A stretch of 64,000 nucleotides of DNA from Psychrobacter sp. JCM 18902. Lineage in GTDB: Bacteria; Pseudomonadota; Gammaproteobacteria; Pseudomonadales; Moraxellaceae. Shown here piece by piece: positions 42,875 through 52,311 of this stretch (position 1 is the first letter of the stretch; the number at the start of each line of letters is the position of its first letter). The position numbers and the translations under genes were made by a program. Under the pieces are notes generated by a model. The model was not told the DNA's origin. It made no database searches and was given only the letters and a program-made list of their open reading frames with translations. The stretch covers positions 2,480,001-2,544,000 of the forward strand of contig NZ_CAJHBK010000001.1 of assembly GCF_904846615.1 (NCBI RefSeq), read 5' to 3'.

Positions 42875-43780
42875 ATGAAATTACAGCAATTACATCACTT
42901 TTTATGCGTGGTAGAAGAAGGCGGCTTTCGGGCGGCGGCGGATCGCGCCAATCGCTCGCAAGCGGCGTTGTCTGCCTCGATAAAGGAATTGGAAAAAATA
43001 CTAGGTCAGCGCTTATTTGAAGGAGGAAATAAAGCAACACTCACGCCTTTTGGAGAGACTTGTTTACCCAAAATCGAGCAGTTTATGACGGTTTATCAAG
43101 CGCTAGAGGATGATTTAAAAGGAGCAGCCGCTGGCGATAAAGGCAAAATAAGGATTGCAAGCGTGCCATCACTGGTGACAAAACTCTTGCCTAGCGTGTT
43201 GGTTGAGTACTCCAAGAGATATCCTGATGTCGAGATTGTACTAATAGATGATAACTCTGTCGGTGTGGCCAATCGTTTATTGGCAGGTGAAATCGATTTA
43301 GCATTGGGCAACTGCACTAGTATCGACCAATCAAACATAGATTTCACCTTGCTCATATCTGACCCGATTGGCGTGGTCTGCTTAAAAAGCAACTCATTAA
43401 ATCAACCAGTAAAACCGTCAAGAAACTATCAAAAAACAGGGCTTAAATGGCAACAACTGATGACCCAGCCTTTTATCTATAATGGCACTTGCCGACTGCT
43501 CGAAAACACACCCGCCGAGGTGCTCAACCGTAATGCGCGTTACACGGTCGAGAATATTACTTCCTTATTTTCATTATTACGCAATGATCTTGGTATCACC
43601 ACCTTACCCAAGCTCGCCTTTCCGTCGAATGAGCCAGAATTGGTATGGCTCGACTTACTTGAACCTGCCTTAGACAGACAAATTGGTATTTTTAAATTGG
43701 CAAATAAAACGATTTCACCGCCAGCACAAGCGTTTCATGAACTGTGCATTCAGTATGTCCAGAATCACTATATTTTATAA
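42875..43780 (+). CDS. LysR-type transcriptional regulator
   Basis: 301 residues from the ATG at 42875 (GAGGAG 8-13 bases upstream). The N-terminal winged helix is MKLQQLHHFLCVVEEGGFRA...RSQAALSASIKELEK, and the effector-binding domain begins near residue 90 (GKIRIASVPSLVTKLLPSVL). Divergent from the ridA operon with a perfect palindrome between, it is most likely the operon's own regulator. The ligand is unknown. Confidence 0.92.
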   Translation: MKLQQLHHFLCVVEEGGFRAAADRANRSQAALSASIKELEKILGQRLFEGGNKATLTPFGETCLPKIEQFMTVYQALEDDLKGAAAGDKGKIRIASVPSLVTKLLPSVLVEYSKRYPDVEIVLIDDNSVGVANRLLAGEIDLALGNCTSIDQSNIDFTLLISDPIGVVCLKSNSLNQPVKPSRNYQKTGLKWQQLMTQPFIYNGTCRLLENTPAEVLNRNARYTVENITSLFSLLRNDLGITTLPKLAFPSNEPELVWLDLLEPALDRQIGIFKLANKTISPPAQAFHELCIQYVQNHYIL

Positions 43781-43889
43781 AAACAGGTTAAAAATAGATT
43801 AATAATGGGTTAAAACATACCTCATTACCGCTTACTTTTATAAGCCACTATCAGAAACTCCATTCACTTGAATAAAAGCGTCTTTCACT

Positions 43890-44684
43890 ATGACTAAAGG
43901 TTTAATTTCCGTTACTCGTGGCCTCTTATCTGTTATCGGCATCATACTTATCATCGATTGCGCTGCATTGATGGTCGTCGGTAAAGTTAATTTCGGCTCG
44001 GTTGTACCTTTTTTAGTCGGCATGGTTTTTGTCATACATGGAATGTTTTGGCATGCAATACGCAAGTTTTGTAGCCAACATTATGGCTTTAACCGCCTTT
44101 GGTATGGGTTATGTGCTGTATTTATACTTTGGTTGTTGAGCTTCGCTCTATTTATTTGGTCATTACAACAGCAGATTGCACTTAGCCAGCAGCCTGCACC
44201 GATAGTGGCAGCGATTATTATATTAGGCTCTGGCACGGTTGCAGGTAAGCCGACACCGACGCTCGCCAAGCGCTTGGACACCGCCGCGCCCCTTATCGAG
44301 ACGCAGCCAGATGCTTTGGTGATAACCAGTGGTGGCGTTGGTTTTCAGCGTACACGTAGCGAAGCCGATATCATGGCCACGTATTTGCATGAGGCACATG
44401 GCGTGCCATTCGAACGCATTTTACAAGAAGGTAAAAGTACCAGTACGGAAGAAAACCTCGCTAACAGCCGAACGTTGTTAGAAGCAAAAGGGCTGTCTAT
44501 CACTGATCCTATCGCCATCGTTACCAGTGATTTCCATAGCATTCGCGCAGCCAGCATTGCGCGACATCAGGGCTATACACAACCCATCACCGTCGCCAGT
44601 CCCACACCTTTATCCATTCGTTATAACGCTTGGTTTCGCGAGTATTTTGCCTTTGTCAGTGGCTGGTTGTTAGGAGAGTATTGA
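43890..44684 (+). CDS. YdcF/SanA-like protein (DUF218)
   Basis: 264 residues. Three N-terminal membrane helices (about 8-28, 33-52, 72-92) are followed by a DUF218 domain: IILGSGTVAGKPTPTLAKRL, VITSGGVG, EGKSTSTEENLANS and IVTSDFHSIRAASIA. The family is linked to envelope and cell-wall homeostasis, exact reaction unknown. Confidence 0.85.
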   Translation: MTKGLISVTRGLLSVIGIILIIDCAALMVVGKVNFGSVVPFLVGMVFVIHGMFWHAIRKFCSQHYGFNRLWYGLCAVFILWLLSFALFIWSLQQQIALSQQPAPIVAAIIILGSGTVAGKPTPTLAKRLDTAAPLIETQPDALVITSGGVGFQRTRSEADIMATYLHEAHGVPFERILQEGKSTSTEENLANSRTLLEAKGLSITDPIAIVTSDFHSIRAASIARHQGYTQPITVASPTPLSIRYNAWFREYFAFVSGWLLGEY

Positions 44685-44856
44685 TGGAGGTGTATATTTC
44701 ACCAGTTTGAACAAGCTTACTACTAAATATCATAGCTCCAGCGTTGCCGCATTGCTGTTTTTACCAATCAAAACGGTGGTAATTTTACAGTGCGTTATAA
44801 TCAGTAAGAACCACTGATAAATACTGCAAATAAAAATAATAATGATGGAGCGCATT

Positions 44857-46380
44857 ATGCTATTGGATATCTTTTTAACTGTTCATTTTATGCTGCTGAT
44901 ACTGATCTCTTTGCGAGTGCTTGCGCGCCATGATCTGACCTCGCCCGCTCGGCTCGCTTGGCTCGTGATATTGTTCATTTTGCCTTATCTGGGGGTTGTA
45001 ATTTATTGGATGTTTGGTGAGGTGCATCTAGGACGCGATTTTACGCGCAAACGTAAAGAAATCATCGATAAATTAAGCGCACATAGTCCTGAAGTACTTG
45101 GTGATGACATCGCTTTGTCGGAGGCCATCAAACCTGAATACCAAGCGGCCTTTGCCTACTCTGCCAATGCAACTGGCTATCATACAACGGTGGGCAATCA
45201 CGCAGAGCTGATGGCAGATGCAGCTGAGACGCGCAAACGTATGATTGCCGACTTTGATGCAGCGACCGATCATATTCATGTGCTGTATTATATTTGGCTA
45301 ATCGATGGTATGGGAATCGATACTGCTCAAGCACTCATGCGAGCGGCAAGGCGCGGCGTCATATGCCGAGCAATGGTTGACGGTATGGGCTCACGAAAAA
45401 TGGTCGGCTCAAAGATATGGCAGGAAATGATAGAAGCTGGCGTACAAGTCAGTGTTGCCCTACCAATTAGTAATCTTTTAAAGGTACTCATGTTTAGCCG
45501 GATTGACTTGCGAAATCACCGCAAGATTACGGTTATTGACGGCAAAATCGGCTACTGTGGCAGTCGCAACTGCGCCGATCCTGAGTTTCGTGTAAAGCCA
45601 AAATTTGCGCCGTGGGTAGACATTATGCTGCGGGTCGAAGGACCAGTGGTGGCACAGAATCAGATGTTGTTTGCCAGTGATTGGCTGACTGAAAATCCTG
45701 ATACGCCGCTTGACAGCTTTCCTTATTTTATTGACCCTCAACCAAAGCAACAAAAATCCCCACAGCCAGAAACTGATGAACCTTTGCCAATAACATCACC
45801 GCCACCTTTACCAGTCACATTGCCGCCAAAAGGCTTTGCTGCACAAGTTTTTTCTGATGGTCCTACCCAACGACGCGGCACCACACCGCAATTTTTAGGT
45901 GTCTTAATTGGTCAGGCAAAACGAACCCTGATTATCTCAACGCCTTATTTTGTGCCTGATTATTCGCTCGTCAGCATTTTGTGTGCGACCGCTTATCGCG
46001 GTGTACAAGTAACCATGATTTTCCCAAAGAATAACGACTCAATAGTCGTAGCTGCTACCAGCCACAGTTATTACTGGCAGCTGCTTGAAGCGGGGGTCAA
46101 TATTTACGAATATAAACCCGGTTTATTACACGCAAAAACCTTGACCATCGATGGCGAAATCAGTCTGATTGGCTCGACCAATTTAGACTTGCGTAGCTTT
46201 GATTTGAACTATGAAAACAACATTGTGTTTAGCGATAAAACGCTCACAGCAGCCATCGTTGAGCGACAATACCAATATATCGCTGATTCTGAAGAGGTCA
46301 CTCGTGAGCAAGTTGAAAACTGGCCGTTATCTTATAAAATCTGGAATAACATTGTCGCCACGATGGGACCTGTCTTATAA
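44857..46380 (+). CDS. cls: Cardiolipin synthase
   Basis: 507 residues from the ATG at 44857, which has GGAG 6 bases upstream; an in-frame ATG lies 15 bases earlier. Two N-terminal membrane helices (LDIFLTVHFMLLILISL and LVILFILPYLGVVIYWMFG), then two phospholipase-D domains: RNHRKITVIDGKIGYCGS and LHAKTLTIDGEISLIGSTN. It joins two phosphatidylglycerols to form cardiolipin. A proline-rich linker of about 45 residues (KQQKSPQPETDEPLPITS...) between the domains is unusual. Confidence 0.93.
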   Translation: MLLDIFLTVHFMLLILISLRVLARHDLTSPARLAWLVILFILPYLGVVIYWMFGEVHLGRDFTRKRKEIIDKLSAHSPEVLGDDIALSEAIKPEYQAAFAYSANATGYHTTVGNHAELMADAAETRKRMIADFDAATDHIHVLYYIWLIDGMGIDTAQALMRAARRGVICRAMVDGMGSRKMVGSKIWQEMIEAGVQVSVALPISNLLKVLMFSRIDLRNHRKITVIDGKIGYCGSRNCADPEFRVKPKFAPWVDIMLRVEGPVVAQNQMLFASDWLTENPDTPLDSFPYFIDPQPKQQKSPQPETDEPLPITSPPPLPVTLPPKGFAAQVFSDGPTQRRGTTPQFLGVLIGQAKRTLIISTPYFVPDYSLVSILCATAYRGVQVTMIFPKNNDSIVVAATSHSYYWQLLEAGVNIYEYKPGLLHAKTLTIDGEISLIGSTNLDLRSFDLNYENNIVFSDKTLTAAIVERQYQYIADSEEVTREQVENWPLSYKIWNNIVATMGPVL

Positions 46381-46388
46381 TCCATTAT

Positions 46389-46432
46389 TAGGGCGTGTCC
46401 TCAATTCAATTGATCATATCTAAACGGGCTAA
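46389..46432. mobile_element. Solo end of the MITE-like element
   Basis: Starts TA-GGGCGTGTCCTCAATTCAAT nine bases after the cls stop. It is identical to the left 20 bases of the complete 174-bp element at 50270 and about 70% similar for a further 22 bases. No right-hand inverted repeat follows before rlmA, so it is a truncated copy. Confidence 0.75.
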
Positions 46433-46447
46433 TGACATTAAGCGATT

Positions 46448-47419
46448 CTATTCAGCTACTGTCTTCTGCAAAATATAAACGACAAACTTAGCTTGTGTCG
46501 TAAAGGATTCTGTTTCGACCGCTGCTAGTAGCGCCTGTCTTTTTTCATTAAGCGCGCGATAAGCATAAGGCGTCATAGTCATCAAATCAGCCAAATCAGC
46601 GGCTGACAACGTCATGTCGGTACTGACATGCTCCGTACCCATCAGCGTAAAGTATGGAGCCAATTCATGCAAAAACTTATCCGAATCATGCTCGCGGACG
46701 TTATCAAATAACGCTTCGCGCATCGTCGCTAGATGCCCGATATCTGGCTTGGCAATGATTAAATAACCGTCTGCCGCCAATACCTCATCGAACGCGTCTG
46801 GCAAGATAGGGCTAAAAATACTGCTAATACCCTTTATGCTATGCGCGCGTAACGGCAAATGAGCAGCGCTGGTAACAAGCGGATAGATGACTGCCGATTT
46901 GGCTGTCGCATTAGTAACACTGTCTTTAGCTTGCTGATACCAAAGACGCCCCGTCGCTTTGCTCGTTTTCGCAAGCTCTACCACAGCAGGTTTACTGATA
47001 TCTGCGGCGATGAGCGTATCCATTCCCGTCTGTGTCATTGCCTGCGTGTAATAACCTTCGCCGCAGCCAATATCCAACCAATTGACCACCTTGCTATCCT
47101 TTTTAATTATTGGCTCATTTGTTGGCTCAGTGACTGAATCATTTTTTGACAACAATTCCCTCATTTTTTGGCAAATAAGCGTTTGCAATGGCTGATAATG
47201 TCCGGCATTTAAAAACCGTTTGCGCGCCTCGATTGATTGCTGGCTATCGCCTGGTGCTTTGGATTTTTTTTGTTGCACGGGTAATAAATTAACATAACCC
47301 TGACGTGCCACATCAAATGGATGAGCCGTTTGTTTTGGGTGCAAGCTGCCATCGCAGCGCCACGTATCTGCGGCAGGCTGTAATGGTGATTGGCAAAGGG
47401 GACAAATAAATAAGCTCAC
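46448..47419 (-). CDS. rlmA: 23S rRNA (guanine745-N1)-methyltransferase
   Basis: 323 residues from a GTG at 47419, which has GAG six bases upstream; a TTG at 47461 is also open. The N-terminal zinc finger is CPLCQSPL...WRCDGSLH, and HPFDVARQGYVNLL and APGDSQQSIEARKRFLNAGH are hallmarks of RlmA. The AdoMet-binding motif is WLDIGCGEGYYTQAM. The protein methylates helix 35 of 23S rRNA. Convergent with cls. Confidence 0.92.
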   Translation of the reverse strand: MSLFICPLCQSPLQPAADTWRCDGSLHPKQTAHPFDVARQGYVNLLPVQQKKSKAPGDSQQSIEARKRFLNAGHYQPLQTLICQKMRELLSKNDSVTEPTNEPIIKKDSKVVNWLDIGCGEGYYTQAMTQTGMDTLIAADISKPAVVELAKTSKATGRLWYQQAKDSVTNATAKSAVIYPLVTSAAHLPLRAHSIKGISSIFSPILPDAFDEVLAADGYLIIAKPDIGHLATMREALFDNVREHDSDKFLHELAPYFTLMGTEHVSTDMTLSAADLADLMTMTPYAYRALNEKRQALLAAVETESFTTQAKFVVYILQKTVAE

Positions 47420-47553
47420 AAGTATCTCGACATCATCGCAATATGACTGCCATTTTAACAAAATTCAGGCTTACTGCGTGATAAAAGGCGCGATAAACAA
47501 TGCAGGAAAGAAAATGCGAAAAACAAACTATCAGCAACCAAACTGTTAGCAAC

Positions 47554-47589
47554 AAAAAAAGCCACCTCAACTAAAGTGAGATGGCTTTT
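47554..47589 (-). terminator. Terminator of the rsmH-mraY cluster
   Basis: Stem AGCCA(C)CTCA / TGAG(A)TGGCT with one internal mismatch and a 7-base loop, followed on the minus strand by a run of seven T. About 45 bp after the mraY stop. Confidence 0.8.
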
Positions 47590-47632
47590 GCATACATGAT
47601 ATTCATATTAATGTTCGAGCGATATGGCTGTG

Positions 47633-48751
47633 TTAACGCAGTTTTAAGGTCATGAGCCCAAGGATGACGAGAATAATGGCAATAATCCAAAACCTTGCCA
47701 CCACTTGCGTCTCTTTCCAGCCAATTTCTTCAAAGTGATGATGCAATGGTGCCATCCGAAAGACGCGCTTTTTACGCAGCTTATACGAGCCAACCTGTAG
47801 CATGACCGATAACGCTTCGGCGACAAATAGACCACCCATAATAGCAAAAGCGATTTCTTGACGGGTCATAACGGCAATCGTACCGAGCATCGCCCCGAGA
47901 GCAAGTGCCCCCACATCACCCATAAACACTTGGGCTGGATGGGCGTTGAACCATAAGAAACCAAGCCCTGCACCAATCATCGAACCACAGACAATGAGAA
48001 CCTCGGAGTTATAGGCAATATAAGGCACATGCAAGTAATCAGCAAAGCGTACATCACCTGATACATAAGCCATTGCGCCCAAACCTGCCGCGACCAAGAC
48101 CACGGGCAAAATAGCTAAACCATCCAAGCCATCGGTTAAGTTGACGGCGTTAGAAGCACCATTAATCACAAAGTAGGTAAAGATAATAAAGCCAATACCA
48201 AATGGCACTGCCGAAAAAGGAATCATCCAATCTTTAAAAATCGGTAGCAGCAAATCCTGCATCTCACGCGTGGTCGCAATATCTGGCTGCAAGGTGGCGA
48301 TATAATACAAAGACACACCGACGAACAAAGCACCCATAGAGAGCCAAAAGTATTTCTTGCGAGCAATTAAGCCTTTGGGATCTTTATACTTAATTTTTAG
48401 CCAATCATCTGCCCAGCCGACCGCGCCAAAGATAATCATGACAATGAGCAAAATCCAAACGTACGGATTATTCAAACGCGCCCATAGTAAGGTGGACACG
48501 CCAATCGCACTTAAAATCAGCACCCCACCCATGGTCGGCGTACCAGTTTTCGCCAAATGCGATTGCGGGCCATCACTGCGAATCGCTTGACCATATTTCA
48601 ATGCACGCAGACGTCGAATGACAGGCCCACCAAAAAACATGCTAAATGCGAGGGCGGTAATGACCGCGAGTAACGCTCGCAGCGTCAACGAAGAAACCGC
48701 AGAAAACGGCGTGTAATACTGGCCAAGCCAGCCAAACAACCAAACTAACAC
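47633..48751 (-). CDS. mraY: Phospho-N-acetylmuramoyl-pentapeptide transferase
   Basis: 372 residues, ten membrane helices. MraY makes lipid I. Catalytic motifs are [26 protein letters not shown] and the histidine triplet [28 protein letters not shown] is also typical. Start codon lies 3 bp after murF. Last gene before the terminator; murD and ftsW, which follow mraY in many species, are 20 kb away. Confidence 0.97.
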   Translation of the reverse strand: MLVWLFGWLGQYYTPFSAVSSLTLRALLAVITALAFSMFFGGPVIRRLRALKYGQAIRSDGPQSHLAKTGTPTMGGVLILSAIGVSTLLWARLNNPYVWILLIVMIIFGAVGWADDWLKIKYKDPKGLIARKKYFWLSMGALFVGVSLYYIATLQPDIATTREMQDLLLPIFKDWMIPFSAVPFGIGFIIFTYFVINGASNAVNLTDGLDGLAILPVVLVAAGLGAMAYVSGDVRFADYLHVPYIAYNSEVLIVCGSMIGAGLGFLWFNAHPAQVFMGDVGALALGAMLGTIAVMTRQEIAFAIMGGLFVAEALSVMLQVGSYKLRKKRVFRMAPLHHHFEEIGWKETQVVARFWIIAIILVILGLMTLKLR

Positions 48752-48754
48752 CGC

Positions 48755-50215
48755 CTACTCCTCGATTAGCGCATTGATAAGGGTTTCCATTTGCATGGAA
48801 CGAGAACCTTTAAACAGCACCGTACAAGGCTGCGCCTGCTGCGCTTGCAAATACGGCTTCAAATACGCCAATAAACTGTCTTTATCGGTAAACGCATGGG
48901 CATTGATGTCAGAAACCTCTTGTGCACCCGCCACGGTAAAAGGCGCGTATTCACCAACACACAGCAGCACATTGATGCCCGTTGTCGCAATGGTACGACC
49001 CAAGCTTTGATGCTCGCTAACCGCCGCCTCTCCCAGTTCTGCAATATCGCCCAGCACCATGACTTGCGTGCCCGTTTGCGCCGCTAGTACTTTTGCTGCC
49101 GCTCGCACCGAGTGCGGATTGGCATTATAGGTATCATCAATCAAGCGATGCATACCCAGTAATTGACTGTTCAAGCGCCCTTTAGCAGGACGCGCATTTT
49201 CAAGTCCGACGACGATATCACTAACATCGATATTCAGTGCATGGGCACAAGCAGCAGCGGCTAAAGCATTATTGACATTGTGCTCGCCCGCTAGTGGCAA
49301 GTTGATATCATGGACTTGATTGCCGATATGCAGCTTAAATTCACTGCGCTCAGGCTCGACATCTAAATGGCTGGCACTGACATCAGTATTACCAAAGCCA
49401 ATCACGTGTGACGTATATTTTTCAGCGATACGGCGTAATTGATTGGTAAAATCATCTTTATCAGGAACGATCGCAAACTGGCTGTCATTCAAGGTATGGT
49501 AAATCTCAGCCTTGGTTTGGCAAATCCCTTCACGGCTGCCAAACTCACCCAAATGCGCCGTACCAATATTTAAAATACACGCAACATCTGGCTTTACAAT
49601 CTCGGTAGTATAAGCAATTTCGCCAATATGGTTTGCGCCAAGCTCTAGAATGGCATAACGATGATGGTCGGATAATTCGAGCAACATCATCGGCACACCC
49701 AAGTCATTATTTAGGTTGCCACGCGTGATAAGCGTTGGGGCAAGTCTGCCAAAGATACTACCCAGCATCTCTTTACAGGTGGTCTTACCGCTAGAGCCAG
49801 TAATAGCAATTACGGTTAAATTTTGATGCTGTTGACGACGATACGCAGCCAATTGTCCTAGCGCCAAACGGGTATCGCTCACCACTAACTGCGGAATGCT
49901 ATTTGCATCAGCGGTAGCAATAGGGCGAGTGACGATAGCCGCAACCGCACCTTGCGCGATGGCAGTATCGATATAATCGTGACCATCAAAATTATCACCC
50001 GATAACGCTAAAAATATATCACCAGGTTTTATCGTACGGGTATCGGTGGCGATACGAGTGCTCATGACATCATTTACTGAAGTGTTTTCTGAATCGGGTT
50101 GATCTTCACTCAGCTGCCAATGCCCATTGAGTGCTGCGGTTGCCGCGAGCAGATTGTCTGCTTGCCAAACATACAGCCCTTGCGACTGAATGCTGTTATC
50201 GTTGTCGGCTGTCAT
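48755..50215 (-). CDS. murF: UDP-N-acetylmuramoyl-tripeptide-D-alanyl-D-alanine ligase
   Basis: 486 residues. ATP loop IAITGSSGKTTCKEML; other family marks are TRGNLNNDLGVPMMLLEL, ELGANHIGEIAYT and DDTYNANPHSVRAA. MurF adds D-Ala-D-Ala to the tripeptide precursor. It is separated from murE by 285 bp that contain the MITE-like element. Confidence 0.96.
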   Translation of the reverse strand: MTADNDNSIQSQGLYVWQADNLLAATAALNGHWQLSEDQPDSENTSVNDVMSTRIATDTRTIKPGDIFLALSGDNFDGHDYIDTAIAQGAVAAIVTRPIATADANSIPQLVVSDTRLALGQLAAYRRQQHQNLTVIAITGSSGKTTCKEMLGSIFGRLAPTLITRGNLNNDLGVPMMLLELSDHHRYAILELGANHIGEIAYTTEIVKPDVACILNIGTAHLGEFGSREGICQTKAEIYHTLNDSQFAIVPDKDDFTNQLRRIAEKYTSHVIGFGNTDVSASHLDVEPERSEFKLHIGNQVHDINLPLAGEHNVNNALAAAACAHALNIDVSDIVVGLENARPAKGRLNSQLLGMHRLIDDTYNANPHSVRAAAKVLAAQTGTQVMVLGDIAELGEAAVSEHQSLGRTIATTGINVLLCVGEYAPFTVAGAQEVSDINAHAFTDKDSLLAYLKPYLQAQQAQPCTVLFKGSRSMQMETLINALIEE

Positions 50216-50269
50216 AATGATTACCTTATATATATGATGACTACTTATTTATTTTTTATAGTTAACGAC

Positions 50270-50443
50270 TAGGGCGTGTCCTCAATTCAATCGATTATTA
50301 TCTAAATGGACTAAAAATGGCTAAATTTTGCCAAACATCGTCAACTAGCTTATTAATATTTCGATATTATTTGCGCTACTTTCCTTGTTTGACGGCAATT
50401 TATCTCATCTTTATCACCATTTTTAAAATGAGGACACGCCCTA
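50270..50443. mobile_element. MITE-like non-autonomous element, 174 bp
   Basis: Bounded by TA-GGGCGTGTCCTCA and TGAGGACACGCCC-TA: perfect 13-bp terminal inverted repeats flanked on each side by TA, consistent with a 2-bp target duplication. The AT-rich interior has no coding capacity. It sits in the murE-murF spacer, inside an essential operon. A truncated relative lies 4 kb away at 46389. Confidence 0.85.
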
Positions 50444-50500
50444 ATACTTTTTAGATATCATGAAAAACTAACTGTAAGCGCTATTATTTATCTATAAATG

Positions 50501-52240
50501 CTATACACGCCCTGCTTGTTTTAAGGCATTTTGCAAAATAACACTGTCGTCAAAATCATAACGAACATGGTTAATTTCTTGATAGGTCTCATGACCCTTG
50601 CCCGCGATAACGACGATATCATCAGGCGCTGCTTGATTGACCGCATACTCAATCGCTGCTTGGCGCGCAGGTTCGATATGGGTACGCTGATATTGCTCAC
50701 TCGTCATGCCCGCTTGCATATCTTGCAAAATGATATTGGGATCTTCGGTGCGTGGATTGTCTGCCGTTAATACGACTTTATCCGCGCCTGCCAAGCCTGC
50801 TTGCGCCATCAAAGGACGTTTGCCCGCATCACGGTCGCCACCACAACCAAACACTGCCCACAGCTGACCCTTACAATGGGTCTTTAGGCTGGCAAGCACT
50901 TGGCTTAAAGCGTCTGGCGTATGCGCATAATCAACGATAAAGCAGCCATCATTAGACGGCACACGCTGCATACGTCCAACCGCACCTTGTAGCTGCGGCA
51001 CCACTGCGGCAATACGCTCAAGGCTAATGCCTAAAGCGACGGCAGCTGCCATTGCGGCAAGCAAATTGGCAACATTAAAGCGCCCGAGTAATGGACTGAC
51101 GATATTAATGCTATTGGTTTCTTTGTTTTTAAAATCAGCATTATCAAATTCACTGTTACCAAAATCAGTACGCAGCGCAATCTCAACACCGTGCAAACTT
51201 GGCTTGATTTCAGCGGCAACAAAGGTCGCAGATTTTGATGACTCTAAACTGTACGTCCAGACCGTTAAATCACTGGCATCTGCGGTGTCGAGCATAATCT
51301 GGGCATGTTCATCATCGATATTAATGATAGCGTGTGTCAAATCTGGAAAATGTGCTTTATCAAACAGTTTAGCTTTTGCTGCGGCATACTCTGTCATATC
51401 GGCATGATAATCTAAGTGGTCACGGCTAAGATTGGTATAAATCGCCACCGACACTGGCATACCTTGTAAACGCTGCTGATCCAAACCATGTGAGCTGGCT
51501 TCCAATGCCAATAACTCAGCATTCTCTGTACCCATTTGATATAAAAATTGCTGAACCGCTAAGGCATCACCCGTGGTATGGCTGGCTTGCACCAAAGCGC
51601 CAAGCCTACCATTCCCTGCCGTGCCCATAACTGCGCTGCTCATACCTGTCAGCTGCGTCAATTGCGCCACCAATTGACTGATAGTCGTTTTGCCATTGGT
51701 GCCCGTCACCGCTATGACAGTTGGCAAGGCCACGGGCTGCTGATACTGCAAACGTGCTTGAATGAGTGTCCCTAAAAAATCACGAATATTGGGCACATGT
51801 AATACGGGGCAAGGCAGTGCTGCTAATTGCTGCTGCGCTTTAGCAGTACTATCATTTGGTAAAGTGATATCGGCGTGATTTGATATGCTAATCGTGCTAA
51901 GCAAAGCCGTGGGATCTATTTCTGATAGGATAAAAGCCGCATTTTCAGCGGCTTGATAGAGGTAGTCGCGACTTTTTTGACAGTTTGGTATGTGGCTTTT
52001 TAATAACACAAACACATCATTCGGCTCTAGCTGACGACTGTCTAAACGAAACTGCAGGAATGGAATATCAAGAAACGAATTGATTGGTTTTGAATCCGCC
52101 CCAATCGATGTCGTCTGAGTCGATAGTTTTTGCAATGCCTGCTCTATATCTACACCATGCCTGCTATTGCTACTACTAGATTCAGTCAGCTGTTGCAAGG
52201 TGACTGGTGTGATGCTTGGCGACGACGGTGACAGGGTCAT
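50501..52240 (-). CDS. murE: UDP-N-acetylmuramoyl-tripeptide synthetase (meso-diaminopimelate type)
   Basis: 579 residues from the ATG at 52240 (AGGA upstream). ATP loop VIAVTGTNGKTTISQLV, YTNLSRDHLDYH, and the amino-acid specificity motif DNPRTEDP, which signals meso-diaminopimelate as substrate. It is about 80 residues longer than E. coli MurE because of an N-terminal Ser/Thr-rich stretch and internal loops. Part of the division/cell-wall cluster. Confidence 0.95.
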   Translation of the reverse strand: MTLSPSSPSITPVTLQQLTESSSSNSRHGVDIEQALQKLSTQTTSIGADSKPINSFLDIPFLQFRLDSRQLEPNDVFVLLKSHIPNCQKSRDYLYQAAENAAFILSEIDPTALLSTISISNHADITLPNDSTAKAQQQLAALPCPVLHVPNIRDFLGTLIQARLQYQQPVALPTVIAVTGTNGKTTISQLVAQLTQLTGMSSAVMGTAGNGRLGALVQASHTTGDALAVQQFLYQMGTENAELLALEASSHGLDQQRLQGMPVSVAIYTNLSRDHLDYHADMTEYAAAKAKLFDKAHFPDLTHAIINIDDEHAQIMLDTADASDLTVWTYSLESSKSATFVAAEIKPSLHGVEIALRTDFGNSEFDNADFKNKETNSINIVSPLLGRFNVANLLAAMAAAVALGISLERIAAVVPQLQGAVGRMQRVPSNDGCFIVDYAHTPDALSQVLASLKTHCKGQLWAVFGCGGDRDAGKRPLMAQAGLAGADKVVLTADNPRTEDPNIILQDMQAGMTSEQYQRTHIEPARQAAIEYAVNQAAPDDIVVIAGKGHETYQEINHVRYDFDDSVILQNALKQAGRV

Positions 52241-52311
52241 TGGCAAATCCTATACGGTTAAAACACATCAAATAGTTAAAAACTGAACATTAAAAAAACT
52301 TACGTTTAAGC

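Noticed and set aside
35006..43780. Genomic island integrated at tRNA-Ser
   Set aside because: I see no repeat of the tRNA 3' end beyond the cluster and no integrase gene; codon usage looks native.
46389..50443. Composite transposon formed by the two MITE ends
   Set aside because: Both left ends point the same way and the segment between holds essential core genes (rlmA, mraY, murF). Two independent insertions explain it better.
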